Positions 11,680-17,503 of a DNA stretch of 27,348 nt are shown here, piece by piece. The translations under genes were made by a program, and so were the position numbers. The DNA is taken from IMG/VR virus record IMGVR_UViG_3300044620_001736, positions 1 through 27,348 of that record; one strand, written 5' to 3'. Source of the stretch: a virus. Position 1 is the first letter of the stretch. The number at the start of each line of letters is the position of its first letter. The notes below the pieces were generated by a model. It was not told the origin of the DNA, searched no databases, and worked only from the letters and a program-made list of their open reading frames with translations.

Positions 11680-11930
11680 ATATCTTCTGGATTTTCTAAA
11701 TCCACTGGAAACAAACAAGGGTGACATTCTTCATCAATCAAATAGAATGAAGTTTTGTATAGATCTTCTGGACTATACTCTTCATTGTTTGAAGCATCAA
11801 TTTGAATGTAAGGATCATCCTGCATTATTTGAGGAAGTTCTTCAAATGTAAACGGAACATTATTAATGAAATACATCTCAACAATTTCATTATTGTAAAA
11901 ACAATACTTTGATGAGATTTTGTATTTCAT
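11670..11930 (-). CDS. Hypothetical protein, 86 aa, overlapping tRNA-Thr
   Basis: A soluble acidic protein (MKYKISSKYCFYNNEIVEMY, EELPQIMQDDPYIQ) with no known motif. Its last two sense codons and the TAG stop are also the first 10 bases of tRNA-Thr (CCT GAG TAG plus the following base), so cutting out the tRNA would remove the stop codon from the message. The start at 11930 is the only good ATG. Function unknown. Confidence 0.75.
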   Translation of the reverse strand: MKYKISSKYCFYNNEIVEMYFINNVPFTFEELPQIMQDDPYIQIDASNNEEYSPEDLYKTSFYLIDEECHPCLFPVDLENPEDMPE

Positions 11931-11960
11931 GACTGTATCCTTCGATACAAATATTTAGTG

Positions 11961-12059
11961 GTAGGAGGGGAGAGCATCACCTTAAGCCTCCCTCTTTACA
12001 TTACCTAGCCTTGACCAGGAAGAGGTTTTGGTTCCTACATTTGATACAAATTGTATCAA
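11961..12059 (-). other. Structured spacer beside tRNA-Asn
   Basis: A 6-bp closing stem GTAGGA/TCCTAC (11961-11966 with 12033-12038) encloses a 78-base tRNA-sized stretch with inner pairs such as CCTCTT/AAGAGG. It lacks a TTCNANT T-loop, so it is not a normal tRNA. A near-perfect dyad, TTGATACAA-A-TTGTATCAA, at 12041-12059 follows the 3' end of tRNA-Asn. Confidence 0.45.
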
Positions 12060-12131
12060 CTGGGGCGGCAGGGATCGAACCTGCGACCAATCGGTTAACA
12101 GCCGATAGCTCTACCGCTGAGCTACACCCCA
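12060..12131 (-). tRNA. tRNA-Asn (GUU)
   Basis: 72 bases. Acceptor TGGGGTG/CGCCCCA, anticodon stem ATCGG/CCGAT with loop CTGTTAA, anticodon GTT; T-arm GCAGG/CCTGC; discriminator G. CCA is not encoded. Confidence 0.95.
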
Positions 12132-12137
12132 AAGAAA

Positions 12138-12302
12138 TTACTGTTGACTTAACATATATTCAACAGTATTTGCAATGTCATTCATTGCTACCCGAAGATC
12201 TGATTGTTGACCAGACTCCATTTTAATTATTGGGCGATGATCATCTACTAGAGTCCATCTCCATTGATTTAATTCACTACAATACCAAAGATTAATTTTC
12301 AT
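12138..12302 (-). CDS. Small hypothetical protein, 54 aa
   Basis: Reads MKINLWYCSELNQWRWTLVD and ends NTVEYMLSQQ. The tryptophan-rich N-terminal half looks strand-forming and the C-terminal half helical. It overlaps the stop of the previous gene by 11 bases and ends 6 bases before tRNA-Asn. The tight packing supports it. Function unknown. Confidence 0.65.
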   Translation of the reverse strand: MKINLWYCSELNQWRWTLVDDHRPIIKMESGQQSDLRVAMNDIANTVEYMLSQQ

Positions 12303-12450
12303 TTTTAAAGTGTTCTAATTCTATCCATCTAAGGAGAGTGTTAAAAGCATAAATTGATGCTTCAGTGCAATTGTCATCTTCAAGCTTTTGAATATAATAC
12401 TCAAGTGCTTCGATAACCATTTCTCTATCTTTTTGAGAAATAAGTGACAT
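12292..12450 (-). CDS. Small hypothetical protein, 52 aa
   Basis: Starts MSLISQKDREMVIEALEYYI; two or three helices, soluble. I start at 12450 because the longer open frame to 12567 would run through tRNA-Gly. The start is 22 bases below the tRNA. The stop overlaps the start of the next small gene. Function unknown. Confidence 0.65.
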   Translation of the reverse strand: MSLISQKDREMVIEALEYYIQKLEDDNCTEASIYAFNTLLRWIELEHFKNEN

Positions 12451-12471
12451 AGTAACCTCAAATAGTGAGGA

Positions 12472-12542
12472 AGCGAATGACGGGGATCGAACCCGTGACA
12501 CCAACTTGGAAGGATGGGATGTTACCGCTACACCACATTCGC
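12472..12542 (-). tRNA. tRNA-Gly (UCC)
   Basis: 71 bases. Acceptor GCGAATG/CATTCGC perfect; anticodon loop CTTCCAA, anticodon TCC; the anticodon stem CCATC/GTTGG has one T.T mismatch; T-arm ACGGG/CCCGT with loop TTCGATC. CCA is not encoded. Confidence 0.93.
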
Positions 12543-12607
12543 AGGGACCCCTCTGTTTGAGCATCATTCGGCGTCCCGAGATAGGCTTGAGAGGTAGATG
12601 ATTTTAT

Positions 12608-12877
12608 TTAGGTAGTAAAATTAATCTCTGGATTTGGATTAATACCACCAAAAGTAATTATATCATCATAGTTAGTTGCAAAAGGAATACCACCTTCTAC
12701 ACTAAAATCTTCTTTTGGAGTCTGTACTCTGTTCATGATAATAATGTAACCTAGCTTTTGTAAAGCTTCTGCAATAGAATGAAGAGTATATGGGTCTTCA
12801 TGCATAGCACCTAGTTCAAGTGCAGAACGAAGTGCATGTTCAGCTTTTTCAATTTGATACTTAACTGAGTCTCCCAT
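12608..12877 (-). CDS. Hypothetical protein, 89 aa
   Basis: Begins MGDSVKYQIEKAEHALRSAL: a helical first half with a tetratricopeptide-like look (HALRSALELGAMHEDPYTLH), then a polar half with FATNYDDIITFGGINPNP. I place the start at 12877; the open frame upstream crosses tRNA-Ala. No membrane segment or catalytic motif. Function unknown. Confidence 0.7.
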   Translation of the reverse strand: MGDSVKYQIEKAEHALRSALELGAMHEDPYTLHSIAEALQKLGYIIIMNRVQTPKEDFSVEGGIPFATNYDDIITFGGINPNPEINFTT

Positions 12878-12897
12878 AAAAAATAATATAGTGGGAA

Positions 12898-12968
12898 TGG
12901 AGAATACCAGAGTCGAACTGGTGATTGATGCTTGCAAAGCACCTGTTTTACCACTAAACTAATTCCCC
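12898..12968 (-). tRNA. tRNA-Ala (UGC)
   Basis: 71 bases. Acceptor GGGGAAT/ATTCTCC, anticodon stem GGTGC/GCATC with loop TTTGCAA, anticodon TGC; T-arm ACCAG/CTGGT with loop TTCGACT; discriminator A. CCA is not encoded. Confidence 0.95.
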
Positions 12969-12975
12969 AGATGGA

Positions 12976-13103
12976 TTAGGTGTGAGACCAGGGACCTAAC
13001 CTCTATCCGTATGCTGACTTTGCAGTTCAACGACGAAGTTATAGCAAAAATCTTGCATATAACTTTTGGTTTACCGTCAGAAAGATAGTTCTGTTAACGG
13101 TAA
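12976..13103 (-). other. Spacer of serial stem-loops between tRNA-Ala and tRNA-Pro
   Basis: No gene is seen. Inverted repeats include TTACCGT/ACGGTAA (13071-13077 with 13097-13103, with an inner CAGAA hairpin), AAGTTATA/TATAACTT (13036-13043 with 13058-13065, inner GCAA/TTGC), and TTAGGT/ACCTAA (12976-12981 with 12994-12999). Confidence 0.5.
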
Positions 13104-13104
13104 G

Positions 13105-13178
13105 TCGGAATGATAGGATTTGAACCTACGGCATCTCGCTCCCAAAGCGAGTGCTCTACCAAACTGAGCTACATTCCG
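13105..13178 (-). tRNA. tRNA-Pro (UGG)
   Basis: 74 bases. Acceptor CGGAATG/CATTCCG perfect; anticodon stem CTCGC/GCGAG with loop TTTGGGA, anticodon TGG; T-loop TTCAAAT; discriminator A. CCA is not encoded. Confidence 0.95.
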
Positions 13179-13184
13179 AGGTGA

Positions 13185-13382
13185 ATGGTGGGATTCTGTC
13201 ATACCCACAACTGGAAGGTTACACTGACAACCGTATTCCAGAACCTAGATTCTTCTTGGTGAGAAGTTCTATACCTTTGATTTCTCAACGATACAGCGGG
13301 CACCACCCCTAATCTATTACATTATCCCGTGAGTAACCACAAAGATTATTCTGTCACATTCTTTGGAAACCCGTCGATTTCC
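13185..13382 (-). other. Hairpin-rich spacer between tRNA-Pro and tRNA-Ile
   Basis: About 200 bases with no ORF or tRNA seen. Stems include GTGGG/CCCAC near 13187-13207, CTGGAA/TTCCAG (13211-13216 with 13236-13241, inner GGTT/AACC), and GGAAA/TTTCC (13365-13369 with 13378-13382) next to tRNA-Ile. Confidence 0.45.
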
Positions 13383-13384
13383 AA

Positions 13385-13456
13385 TGGGAATACTGGGAGT
13401 TGAACCCAGACTAAGCCCTTATAAGGAGCCCGCTCTAACCATTAAGCTATACTCCC
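13385..13456 (-). tRNA. tRNA-Ile (UAU)
   Basis: 72 bases. Acceptor GGGAGTA/TATTCCC, anticodon stem GGCTC/GGGCT with loop CTTATAA, anticodon TAT, reading AUA; T-arm CTGGG/CCCAG with loop TTCAACT. CCA is not encoded. Confidence 0.92.
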
Positions 13457-13465
13457 TAGATTAAA

Positions 13466-13723
13466 TTAACGAACTTCGTAATCTAATCTGCGTATTCGTC
13501 TCTTTGGAGTCATTGGTTCCATAATCTTTTGTTTTTCTTTTGGTTTTGGTTTTGTGAATCCATGGACCATTTCAATACGGCTCATGTCCTCAGCAATTAT
13601 AACAGGTAATCCGTTGTTGTCAAGTCTTATGTATGCTCCATTAGGACACTTACATGATTGACCACGGTTTGGTTGAGTTACTTGCAATTCAGTGTTGCAA
13701 TCTTTGCATCTAATTTTGTACAT
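13466..13723 (-). CDS. Small zinc-ribbon-like basic protein, 85 aa
   Basis: Begins MYKIRCKDCNTELQVTQPNR; cysteines in CKDC and CKC could bind zinc. The C-terminal half is basic (KPKPKEKQKIMEP, TPKRRIRRLDYEVR) and could bind nucleic acid, which is inference. I start at 13723 (AAGG upstream); a Met at 13753 would overlap the last base of tRNA-Arg. It lies between tRNA-Arg and tRNA-Ile. Function unknown. Confidence 0.7.
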   Translation of the reverse strand: MYKIRCKDCNTELQVTQPNRGQSCKCPNGAYIRLDNNGLPVIIAEDMSRIEMVHGFTKPKPKEKQKIMEPMTPKRRIRRLDYEVR

Positions 13724-13752
13724 TGTTTCATACCTTAAATATTCAGTTTTCA

Positions 13753-13826
13753 CGACTCAGGAGGGACTTGAACCCCCGACCAACTGCTTAGAAGGCAGAT
13801 GCTCTATCCAACTGAGCTACTGAGTC
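13753..13826 (-). tRNA. tRNA-Arg (UCU)
   Basis: 74 bases. Acceptor GACTCAG/CTGAGTC perfect; anticodon loop CTTCTAA, anticodon TCT, with a 4-bp stem CTGC/GCAG closed by a T.T mismatch; T-loop TTCAAGT; discriminator G. CCA is not encoded. Its promoter lies directly upstream. Confidence 0.94.
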
Positions 13827-13838
13827 ATTTGTGAGTTA

Positions 13839-13867
13839 ATTGTAGCAGACTAGTCTTGGTTTGTCAA
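13839..13867 (-). promoter_or_regulatory. Sigma70-like promoter for the tRNA array
   Basis: TTGACA (13862-13867), 17-base spacer, TACAAT (13839-13844) on the minus strand, ending 13 bases above tRNA-Arg and starting inside the last codons of the upstream gene. It can drive tRNA-Arg and the array beyond. Confidence 0.85.
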
Positions 13868-14248
13868 GGGGCAGTCTGGAACCCATGGAGCACAGAGTCG
13901 GATTTCTCCTCCCAATGCTTGACACTCATCAGTGTAGCACACGCTGGAGTCCACCGGTTTGTCTGAGTATCGTGGTGATGGTATCGTAGCACGTCCATCG
14001 TCGTTTGTCAAGTCCTCATAATCTTTAATTGCTTTATCGACATCTCTCTCAATTCTTCTCTTGAGAAGCTTGTCGTCCTTTATTATATAGTCGTTTAATT
14101 GACTATTTGGAAAATACTTTCTTTGAATTTCGTCAATCAGGTCATACCAATGTATCTCATCAATCCCTGTACATTTTGTAAGTACACCTACTGATGATGT
14201 AAGTATTATAGCAATGATTGCAAAATTTATTACCTGTTTTTTATTCAT
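13850..14248 (-). CDS. Membrane-anchored or secreted hypothetical protein, 132 aa
   Basis: Starts MNKKQVINFAIIAIILTSSV: a basic N-terminus then a hydrophobic stretch, either a signal peptide or a single anchor, with VLTKC nearby as a possible but poor lipobox. The rest is charged (KLLKRRIERDVDKAIKDYED) and ends with four Cys in SVCYTDECQALGGEIRLCAP and nearby, typical of a disulfide-bonded periplasmic domain. The size and layout would fit an outer spanin, but I lack a matching inner spanin, so this is speculation. Start chosen at 14248, just below the terminator hairpin of the RlpA-like gene. Confidence 0.65.
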   Translation of the reverse strand: MNKKQVINFAIIAIILTSSVGVLTKCTGIDEIHWYDLIDEIQRKYFPNSQLNDYIIKDDKLLKRRIERDVDKAIKDYEDLTNDDGRATIPSPRYSDKPVDSSVCYTDECQALGGEIRLCAPWVPDCPLTNQD

Positions 14249-14273
14249 GAAGAAGGGGAGATCAAGTCTCCCC
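14249..14273 (-). terminator. Hairpin after the RlpA-like gene
   Basis: Perfect 7-bp stem GGGGAGA/TCTCCCC with a 5-base loop, followed by TTCTTCAT. The T-tract is imperfect, so termination may be partial; the ATG of the next gene follows immediately. Confidence 0.6.
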
Positions 14274-14275
14274 AT

Positions 14276-14283
14276 TATTTATC
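14276..14283 (-). promoter_or_regulatory. Late-type box GATAAATA
   Basis: Matches the NATAAATA late motif on the minus strand, 28 bases above the start of the membrane-anchored protein and overlapping the region just below the RlpA stop codon. Confidence 0.5.
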
Positions 14284-14285
14284 TG

Positions 14286-14648
14286 TTAAACTCTATAGTA
14301 ACAGACACTCGCTACTCCCTGTCCAGGAGATGCAATAGTAGAGAATGCCCCGTAGGACAGGTCGAGGTCTCGTCCTCCGACATATGGACCTCTATCATTC
14401 ACTCGCACAATAACTGATCTACCATTTCGTTGATTAGTCACTCGCAATCTAGTACCAAATGGTAGCCATTTATGTGCTACTGATTTACCATATGCATTGT
14501 ATCTTTCACCGTTGGCGGTGGTTTGACCGTGATATCCATCACCGATACCATAATGTGAAGCCATTGAACATCCGCTGGCCGCTTCAGCTTTTTGGGGCGT
14601 AAATCCAAGAAGTGTTGAAGCAATTAGAAGTGTTGAAATAAAACGCAT
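14286..14648 (-). CDS. Secreted RlpA-like double-psi barrel protein
   Basis: 120 residues with a signal peptide (MRFISTLLIASTLLGFTPQK, cleavage near AEA|AS), then one RlpA-type double-psi beta-barrel: SHYGIGDGYHGQTTANGERY, LPFGTRLRVTNQRNG, VRVNDRGPYVGGRDLDLS. Bacterial RlpA proteins act on peptidoglycan, some as lytic transglycosylases; the Asp in NDRGP is the usual catalytic-type residue. It has no SPOR domain, unlike full-length RlpA. It is likely a periplasmic wall-acting accessory to lysis or of host origin. I start at 14648, which gives a clean signal peptide. A C39-like peptidase gene lies upstream. Confidence 0.85.
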   Translation of the reverse strand: MRFISTLLIASTLLGFTPQKAEAASGCSMASHYGIGDGYHGQTTANGERYNAYGKSVAHKWLPFGTRLRVTNQRNGRSVIVRVNDRGPYVGGRDLDLSYGAFSTIASPGQGVASVCYYRV

Positions 14649-14769
14649 TAATTTGAATAGAACTCTACATCCCAATAGAAAGGGGGTACACCCAACCTCT
14701 CGGAGGGCACTTTCCTGGGCACAAAATGACAACAACTCAACCGCTTATAATAAAAATTGGTGTTGTCAA

Positions 14770-14852
14770 TGGGCAGGGCTGGATTTGAACCAGCGTTGGA
14801 CAGAGCCGCCTGATTTACAGTCAGGTTCCTTAAACCACTCGGACACCTACCC
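14770..14852 (-). tRNA. tRNA-Tyr (GUA)
   Basis: 83 bases. Acceptor GGGTAGG/CCTGCCC, anticodon stem CCTGA/TCAGG with loop CTGTAAA, anticodon GTA; long variable arm; T-arm GCTGG/CCAGC with loop TTCAAAT; discriminator A. CCA is not encoded. Confidence 0.96.
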
Positions 14853-14858
14853 GAAAGC

Positions 14859-14957
14859 CTGAAACCAGTAATGCCTCCTTCTATGCTATCTGCATAGCGA
14901 GTAACATATTTCCAGCAGGACTCGTGGCGGAGATGCCAAAAGGTTTACTGGCTTCAG
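14859..14957 (-). ncRNA. Candidate structured leader RNA upstream of tRNA-Tyr
   Basis: The transcript from the promoter at 14968-14996 would start with this 99-base segment. It is closed by long-range pairing CTGAA/TTCAG plus CCAGTAA/TTACTGG (14859-14871 with 14944-14957). Inside are CTATGC/GCATAG, CGAGT/ACTCG and TGGC/GCCA hairpins. tRNA-Tyr begins 6 bases after its 3' end, so RNase P would release it as a discrete RNA. Function unknown; the pairing is seen, the RNA is inferred. Confidence 0.5.
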
Positions 14958-14967
14958 ACTTAAGACA

Positions 14968-14996
14968 ATCTTAACACACTTTTATTTGGTTGTCAA
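14968..14996 (-). promoter_or_regulatory. Sigma70-like promoter for leader RNA and tRNA-Tyr
   Basis: TTGACA (14991-14996), 17-base spacer, TAAGAT (14968-14973) on the minus strand. Confidence 0.8.
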
Positions 14997-15007
14997 GGTG
15001 TTTGGGA

Positions 15008-15015
15008 TATTTATA
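15008..15015 (-). promoter_or_regulatory. Late promoter box below the C39 gene
   Basis: TATAAATA on the minus strand, 5 bases after the C39-like gene. It could give late transcription of tRNA-Tyr and the RlpA-like gene. Confidence 0.6.
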
Positions 15016-15019
15016 AAAC

Positions 15020-15712
15020 TTATGGTGTCTGGAAAACCCTACCCCAGCCATCGTTGCCAGCAGGACACCATCTACGAGCTAGATCAGATCGTTTGTAGAT
15101 TGCTCCTTTACCATTGGTCACTGGACCAGTATAGCTATCATTGAGGCTTCCGTAAGGGTCATTAACTACATAATCTCCATTTGGTGTCTTGCCGATCACG
15201 ACTACCATGTGTCCTCCTGTCGGATTAGATAAAGTCCCCCTATGAAGAATACCAATAACAATAGGTCTACCATTGGCAAGCTCTCTATCAAGATCAGCAA
15301 AACTAAGAGAATAACTGAAATTGGACTTAATTCCATAAGACGCAAGAACCCTTGTTTGAACCAAGTGGTCTGTTGTATCTCCGATGGAGAAGACTTTTTG
15401 AACATATGCATCATCTCCTTTTGGTCCTTTTAATGTGTCAGGTTTAAGAAACTCAAGGCACATTGCACATGCCGATGAATTGCAAGTTCTATTTGCATCC
15501 CTATAATTATCTGTTTGAGGGAACCAAGGAACATTCAGATATGCAGATTTAGGAGCTTCTTGTTTTGTTCTGTATATTCTTACCCAATTAGATGAATCAT
15601 CTATTAATGGAGAATCCATTAAATCAACTTCAAATTGCTCTACTGCAGCAACATGCTTTGGATTATTTTCATCATAGTGTTTAAAGAAATTGTGTAAATC
15701 AATTCTGGCCAT
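15020..15712 (-). CDS. C39-like cysteine peptidase
   Basis: 230 residues. A 55-residue N-terminal extension precedes a papain-like C39-type domain: YLNVPWFPQTDN (oxyanion Gln), TCNSSACAMCLEFL with catalytic-type C77, TGGHMVVVIG with H168, and VVNDPYGSL with D185. Related domains in phages often act on peptide cross-links of cell wall or process proteins. No signal peptide. It overlaps the nuclease gene upstream by 14 bases and a late box follows it. With the RlpA-like protein downstream and lysozyme further on, a role in lysis or virion entry is plausible but inferred. Confidence 0.8.
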   Translation of the reverse strand: MARIDLHNFFKHYDENNPKHVAAVEQFEVDLMDSPLIDDSSNWVRIYRTKQEAPKSAYLNVPWFPQTDNYRDANRTCNSSACAMCLEFLKPDTLKGPKGDDAYVQKVFSIGDTTDHLVQTRVLASYGIKSNFSYSLSFADLDRELANGRPIVIGILHRGTLSNPTGGHMVVVIGKTPNGDYVVNDPYGSLNDSYTGPVTNGKGAIYKRSDLARRWCPAGNDGWGRVFQTP

Positions 15713-16046
15713 CTTTCTCTCCGAATAGTTTGATAAAGTACTCTGCGTCTATTACGACTAATGGTTTCTTGTGGTTCTTTTTCATGACCACTACTGGTTC
15801 ATAATCACCACAATTTGCTTTAGCTTGTTCATATGCTTCCCAGACATTTAACTTCTCAACATTTTTACATTCTATTGAGAAAGGAAATTTACTTCTAGCT
15901 GCTCTAGCCATAATCAAATCTTCACCTCCAGCACCCATAGATCTAGATTCAATATCTTCAGGATGTATATCTAGTTCTTCTATGAGTTGATCTCTAACCC
16001 ACTTTTGTAAATTCCTACCTTTAGCTTTAGCACTCTGAGGTTTCAT
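15699..16046 (-). CDS. PD-(D/E)XK nuclease, 115 aa
   Basis: A small nuclease-fold protein. Active-site-type residues are D43 in GGEDLIM, E59 and K61 in FSIECKN, with a helix EAYEQAKAN after them, the classical PD-(D/E)XK layout also used by Holliday-junction resolvases. The N-terminal KGRNLQKWVRDQLIE helix fits this family. Substrate is not predictable here; recombination or host DNA breakdown are possible. It has both an early-type promoter (16095-16123) and a GATAAATA late box (16070). Confidence 0.8.
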   Translation of the reverse strand: MKPQSAKAKGRNLQKWVRDQLIEELDIHPEDIESRSMGAGGEDLIMARAARSKFPFSIECKNVEKLNVWEAYEQAKANCGDYEPVVVMKKNHKKPLVVIDAEYFIKLFGEKDGQN

Positions 16047-16069
16047 AATATATCTCTAATAACTTAGAA

Positions 16070-16077
16070 TATTTATC
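16070..16077 (-). promoter_or_regulatory. Late-type box GATAAATA
   Basis: Minus-strand NATAAATA match 24 bases upstream of the PD-(D/E)XK gene, below its early-type promoter. Confidence 0.55.
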
Positions 16078-16094
16078 TGAACCCTGACAGAGTT

Positions 16095-16123
16095 ATTGTA
16101 CAGGGTTTCTTGGGTCTTGTCAA
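16095..16123 (-). promoter_or_regulatory. Sigma70-like promoter for the PD-(D/E)XK gene
   Basis: TTGACA (16118-16123), 17-base spacer, TACAAT (16095-16100) on the minus strand. Confidence 0.83.
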
Positions 16124-16145
16124 GCCCCCCTTCTTTCAGGGATTA

Positions 16146-16227
16146 AACAGCTTATATGGCCAGTTAAAGGGGTTTATGACCCTTTCCCTAGTCAGACCAG
16201 TTTAAAGGCCATAAACCGCTGTTTTTT
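16146..16227 (+). ncRNA. Candidate plus-strand structured RNA ending in a T-tract
   Basis: On the plus strand AACAGC (16146-16151) pairs with GCTGTT (16218-16223) and TATGGCC (16155-16161) with GGCCATA (16207-16213). An inner AAAGGG/CCCTTT hairpin and a near-repeat CCAGTTAAAGG / CCAGTTTAAAGG lie between. The closing stem runs into TTTTTT, like a rho-independent terminator, yet no plus-strand gene lies upstream. It may be the 3' end of a small RNA or a terminator against antisense transcription. Confidence 0.4.
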
Positions 16228-16255
16228 GGGAGATTTTACTGGAAGTCCCAGACAC

Positions 16256-16288
16256 AAAAAAGCCACCTACCTAGTCGGCAGATGGCTT
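16256..16288 (-). terminator. Terminator of the Lys/Ala-rich gene at 16309
   Basis: A 12-bp stem AAGCCATCTGCC/GGTAGGTGGCTT (two G.T pairs) with a 5-base loop, followed by TTTT on the minus strand. Confidence 0.85.
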
Positions 16289-16308
16289 GGATTACTTAAA
16301 TATTTGGT

Positions 16309-17463
16309 TTATCCATCGTAGCTTCTTCTTACACCAGTTTCATCATCTTGTCTACGCTGAGTTCCCACAACTGCATTTAATCTAGATTTCAATTTAGCTG
16401 CCTTCTTTTGTTCAGATGTTTTACCATCCCATTCAGTTGGAGTGTTATCTTTCCAATCATTATGCCTGCCAATATTTGCTTCACGACTTCTTGGCAGTTT
16501 AGTTGTTTTTGGGGATTGTGGCCTTTCTGGATATGGTGCAGTAAATCCTTCAACAATTACATCAATCCAATCTTCACTCATGTTAACCATAATGTTTTCT
16601 GCTGATTCTACAGTATCAGCATATCCTTCTTCTAGAAGGTGATCTAAAACTACATCATATACATCTACATCTTCACCTAGTCTTGATGCAAGTCTACCAG
16701 CACCAGAAGCTACCTTTCTAGCAACTCTACCTAGGAAACCTTTACCAGATTTCTTTGCAGCAGAACCTGCTGCTTGCATCTTAGCTTGAGCAGCATCACT
16801 TGAAGATTTGGTTTTTGCTACTGCAGATTGACCTGCAGACTTAACTGCACCTTTAACCTTTTCTACTCCACGCTGGAGTTTATTGGCAGCTCTTGATGCA
16901 AGGTGGCCAACAACCTGTGAGCGAATGCCTCTACGAACAGAAGGATCCTTTGCAGCCTGCTTCATACCAATAGAAGTTCTATTGAGTGGCTTACCCTTCT
17001 TGCTTGATACTAGGCCATGCTTAGCAGCATAATCACCTGCAGCGGTGTCTACAGCCTTTCTAGCTCTAGCTACAGCCTTACCAGGAGCATCCTTGACTGC
17101 TTGAACTTGGCGCTGGCGGGCAGCAGATACAACAGCTTGCTTTCTAGCTTGTTGACGCATTGCAGTGCCCTGACCAGTTGTTACTGGTGCAGAACGCTTA
17201 TCAGTACTGAGTTTAGTATATCCACCACGACCTTTAGTTACAGTAGCTTCGGAGAAAATCTCATCTAGAGCTTCTTCAATATCTACTAATTCATATCCCT
17301 CTTCAATCATAGCTTCGATTGTTTCTTCAACAATCTCTTCAATCTCACCATCATAAAGATAATTAATATCCTCAAGAAGTTCTACTTCTTCAGATAATGT
17401 TTCTCTTACTTCATCGTTATAAACGGCAAAGTATGATTCGTAAAGTCTTTGAGTTTCTGTCAT
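16309..17463 (-). CDS. Lys/Ala-rich protein, probably structural, 384 aa
   Basis: Three parts. An acidic N-terminus, about residues 1-72 (EEIVEETIEAMIEEGYELVD), comes first. A long, strongly basic Ala/Lys/Arg-rich segment, about 75-265 (ARKQAVVSAARQRQ, AGSAAKKSGKG), resembles histone H1-like tails. An acidic module (VVLDHLLEEGYADTVESAEN) and a polar tail follow. I have no catalytic motif. It has a late box at 17495 and a strong terminator, so it is a single late unit; late timing and the similar layout of the 832-residue protein at 24834 suggest a virion or internal DNA-binding role, which is inferred. Confidence 0.75.
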   Translation of the reverse strand: MTETQRLYESYFAVYNDEVRETLSEEVELLEDINYLYDGEIEEIVEETIEAMIEEGYELVDIEEALDEIFSEATVTKGRGGYTKLSTDKRSAPVTTGQGTAMRQQARKQAVVSAARQRQVQAVKDAPGKAVARARKAVDTAAGDYAAKHGLVSSKKGKPLNRTSIGMKQAAKDPSVRRGIRSQVVGHLASRAANKLQRGVEKVKGAVKSAGQSAVAKTKSSSDAAQAKMQAAGSAAKKSGKGFLGRVARKVASGAGRLASRLGEDVDVYDVVLDHLLEEGYADTVESAENIMVNMSEDWIDVIVEGFTAPYPERPQSPKTTKLPRSREANIGRHNDWKDNTPTEWDGKTSEQKKAAKLKSRLNAVVGTQRRQDDETGVRRSYDG

Positions 17464-17494
17464 TGGAGTTTTTATAAATGTTACTTTATAGTAT

Positions 17495-17502
17495 TATTTA
17501 TA
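17495..17502 (-). promoter_or_regulatory. Late promoter box for the 384-residue protein
   Basis: TATAAATA on the minus strand, 32 bases above the start codon. Confidence 0.65.
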
Positions 17503-17503
17503 A

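Noticed and set aside
12041-12131. Integration attachment site at the tRNA-Asn 3' end
   Set aside because: The dyad is suggestive, but no integrase is seen and the gene content is that of a lytic T4-like phage.
14735-14765. TTGACA below tRNA-Tyr with TATAAG downstream
   Set aside because: The spacing is about 14 bases, too short for a sigma70-like promoter; the -35-like hexamer overlaps the region right after the tRNA end.
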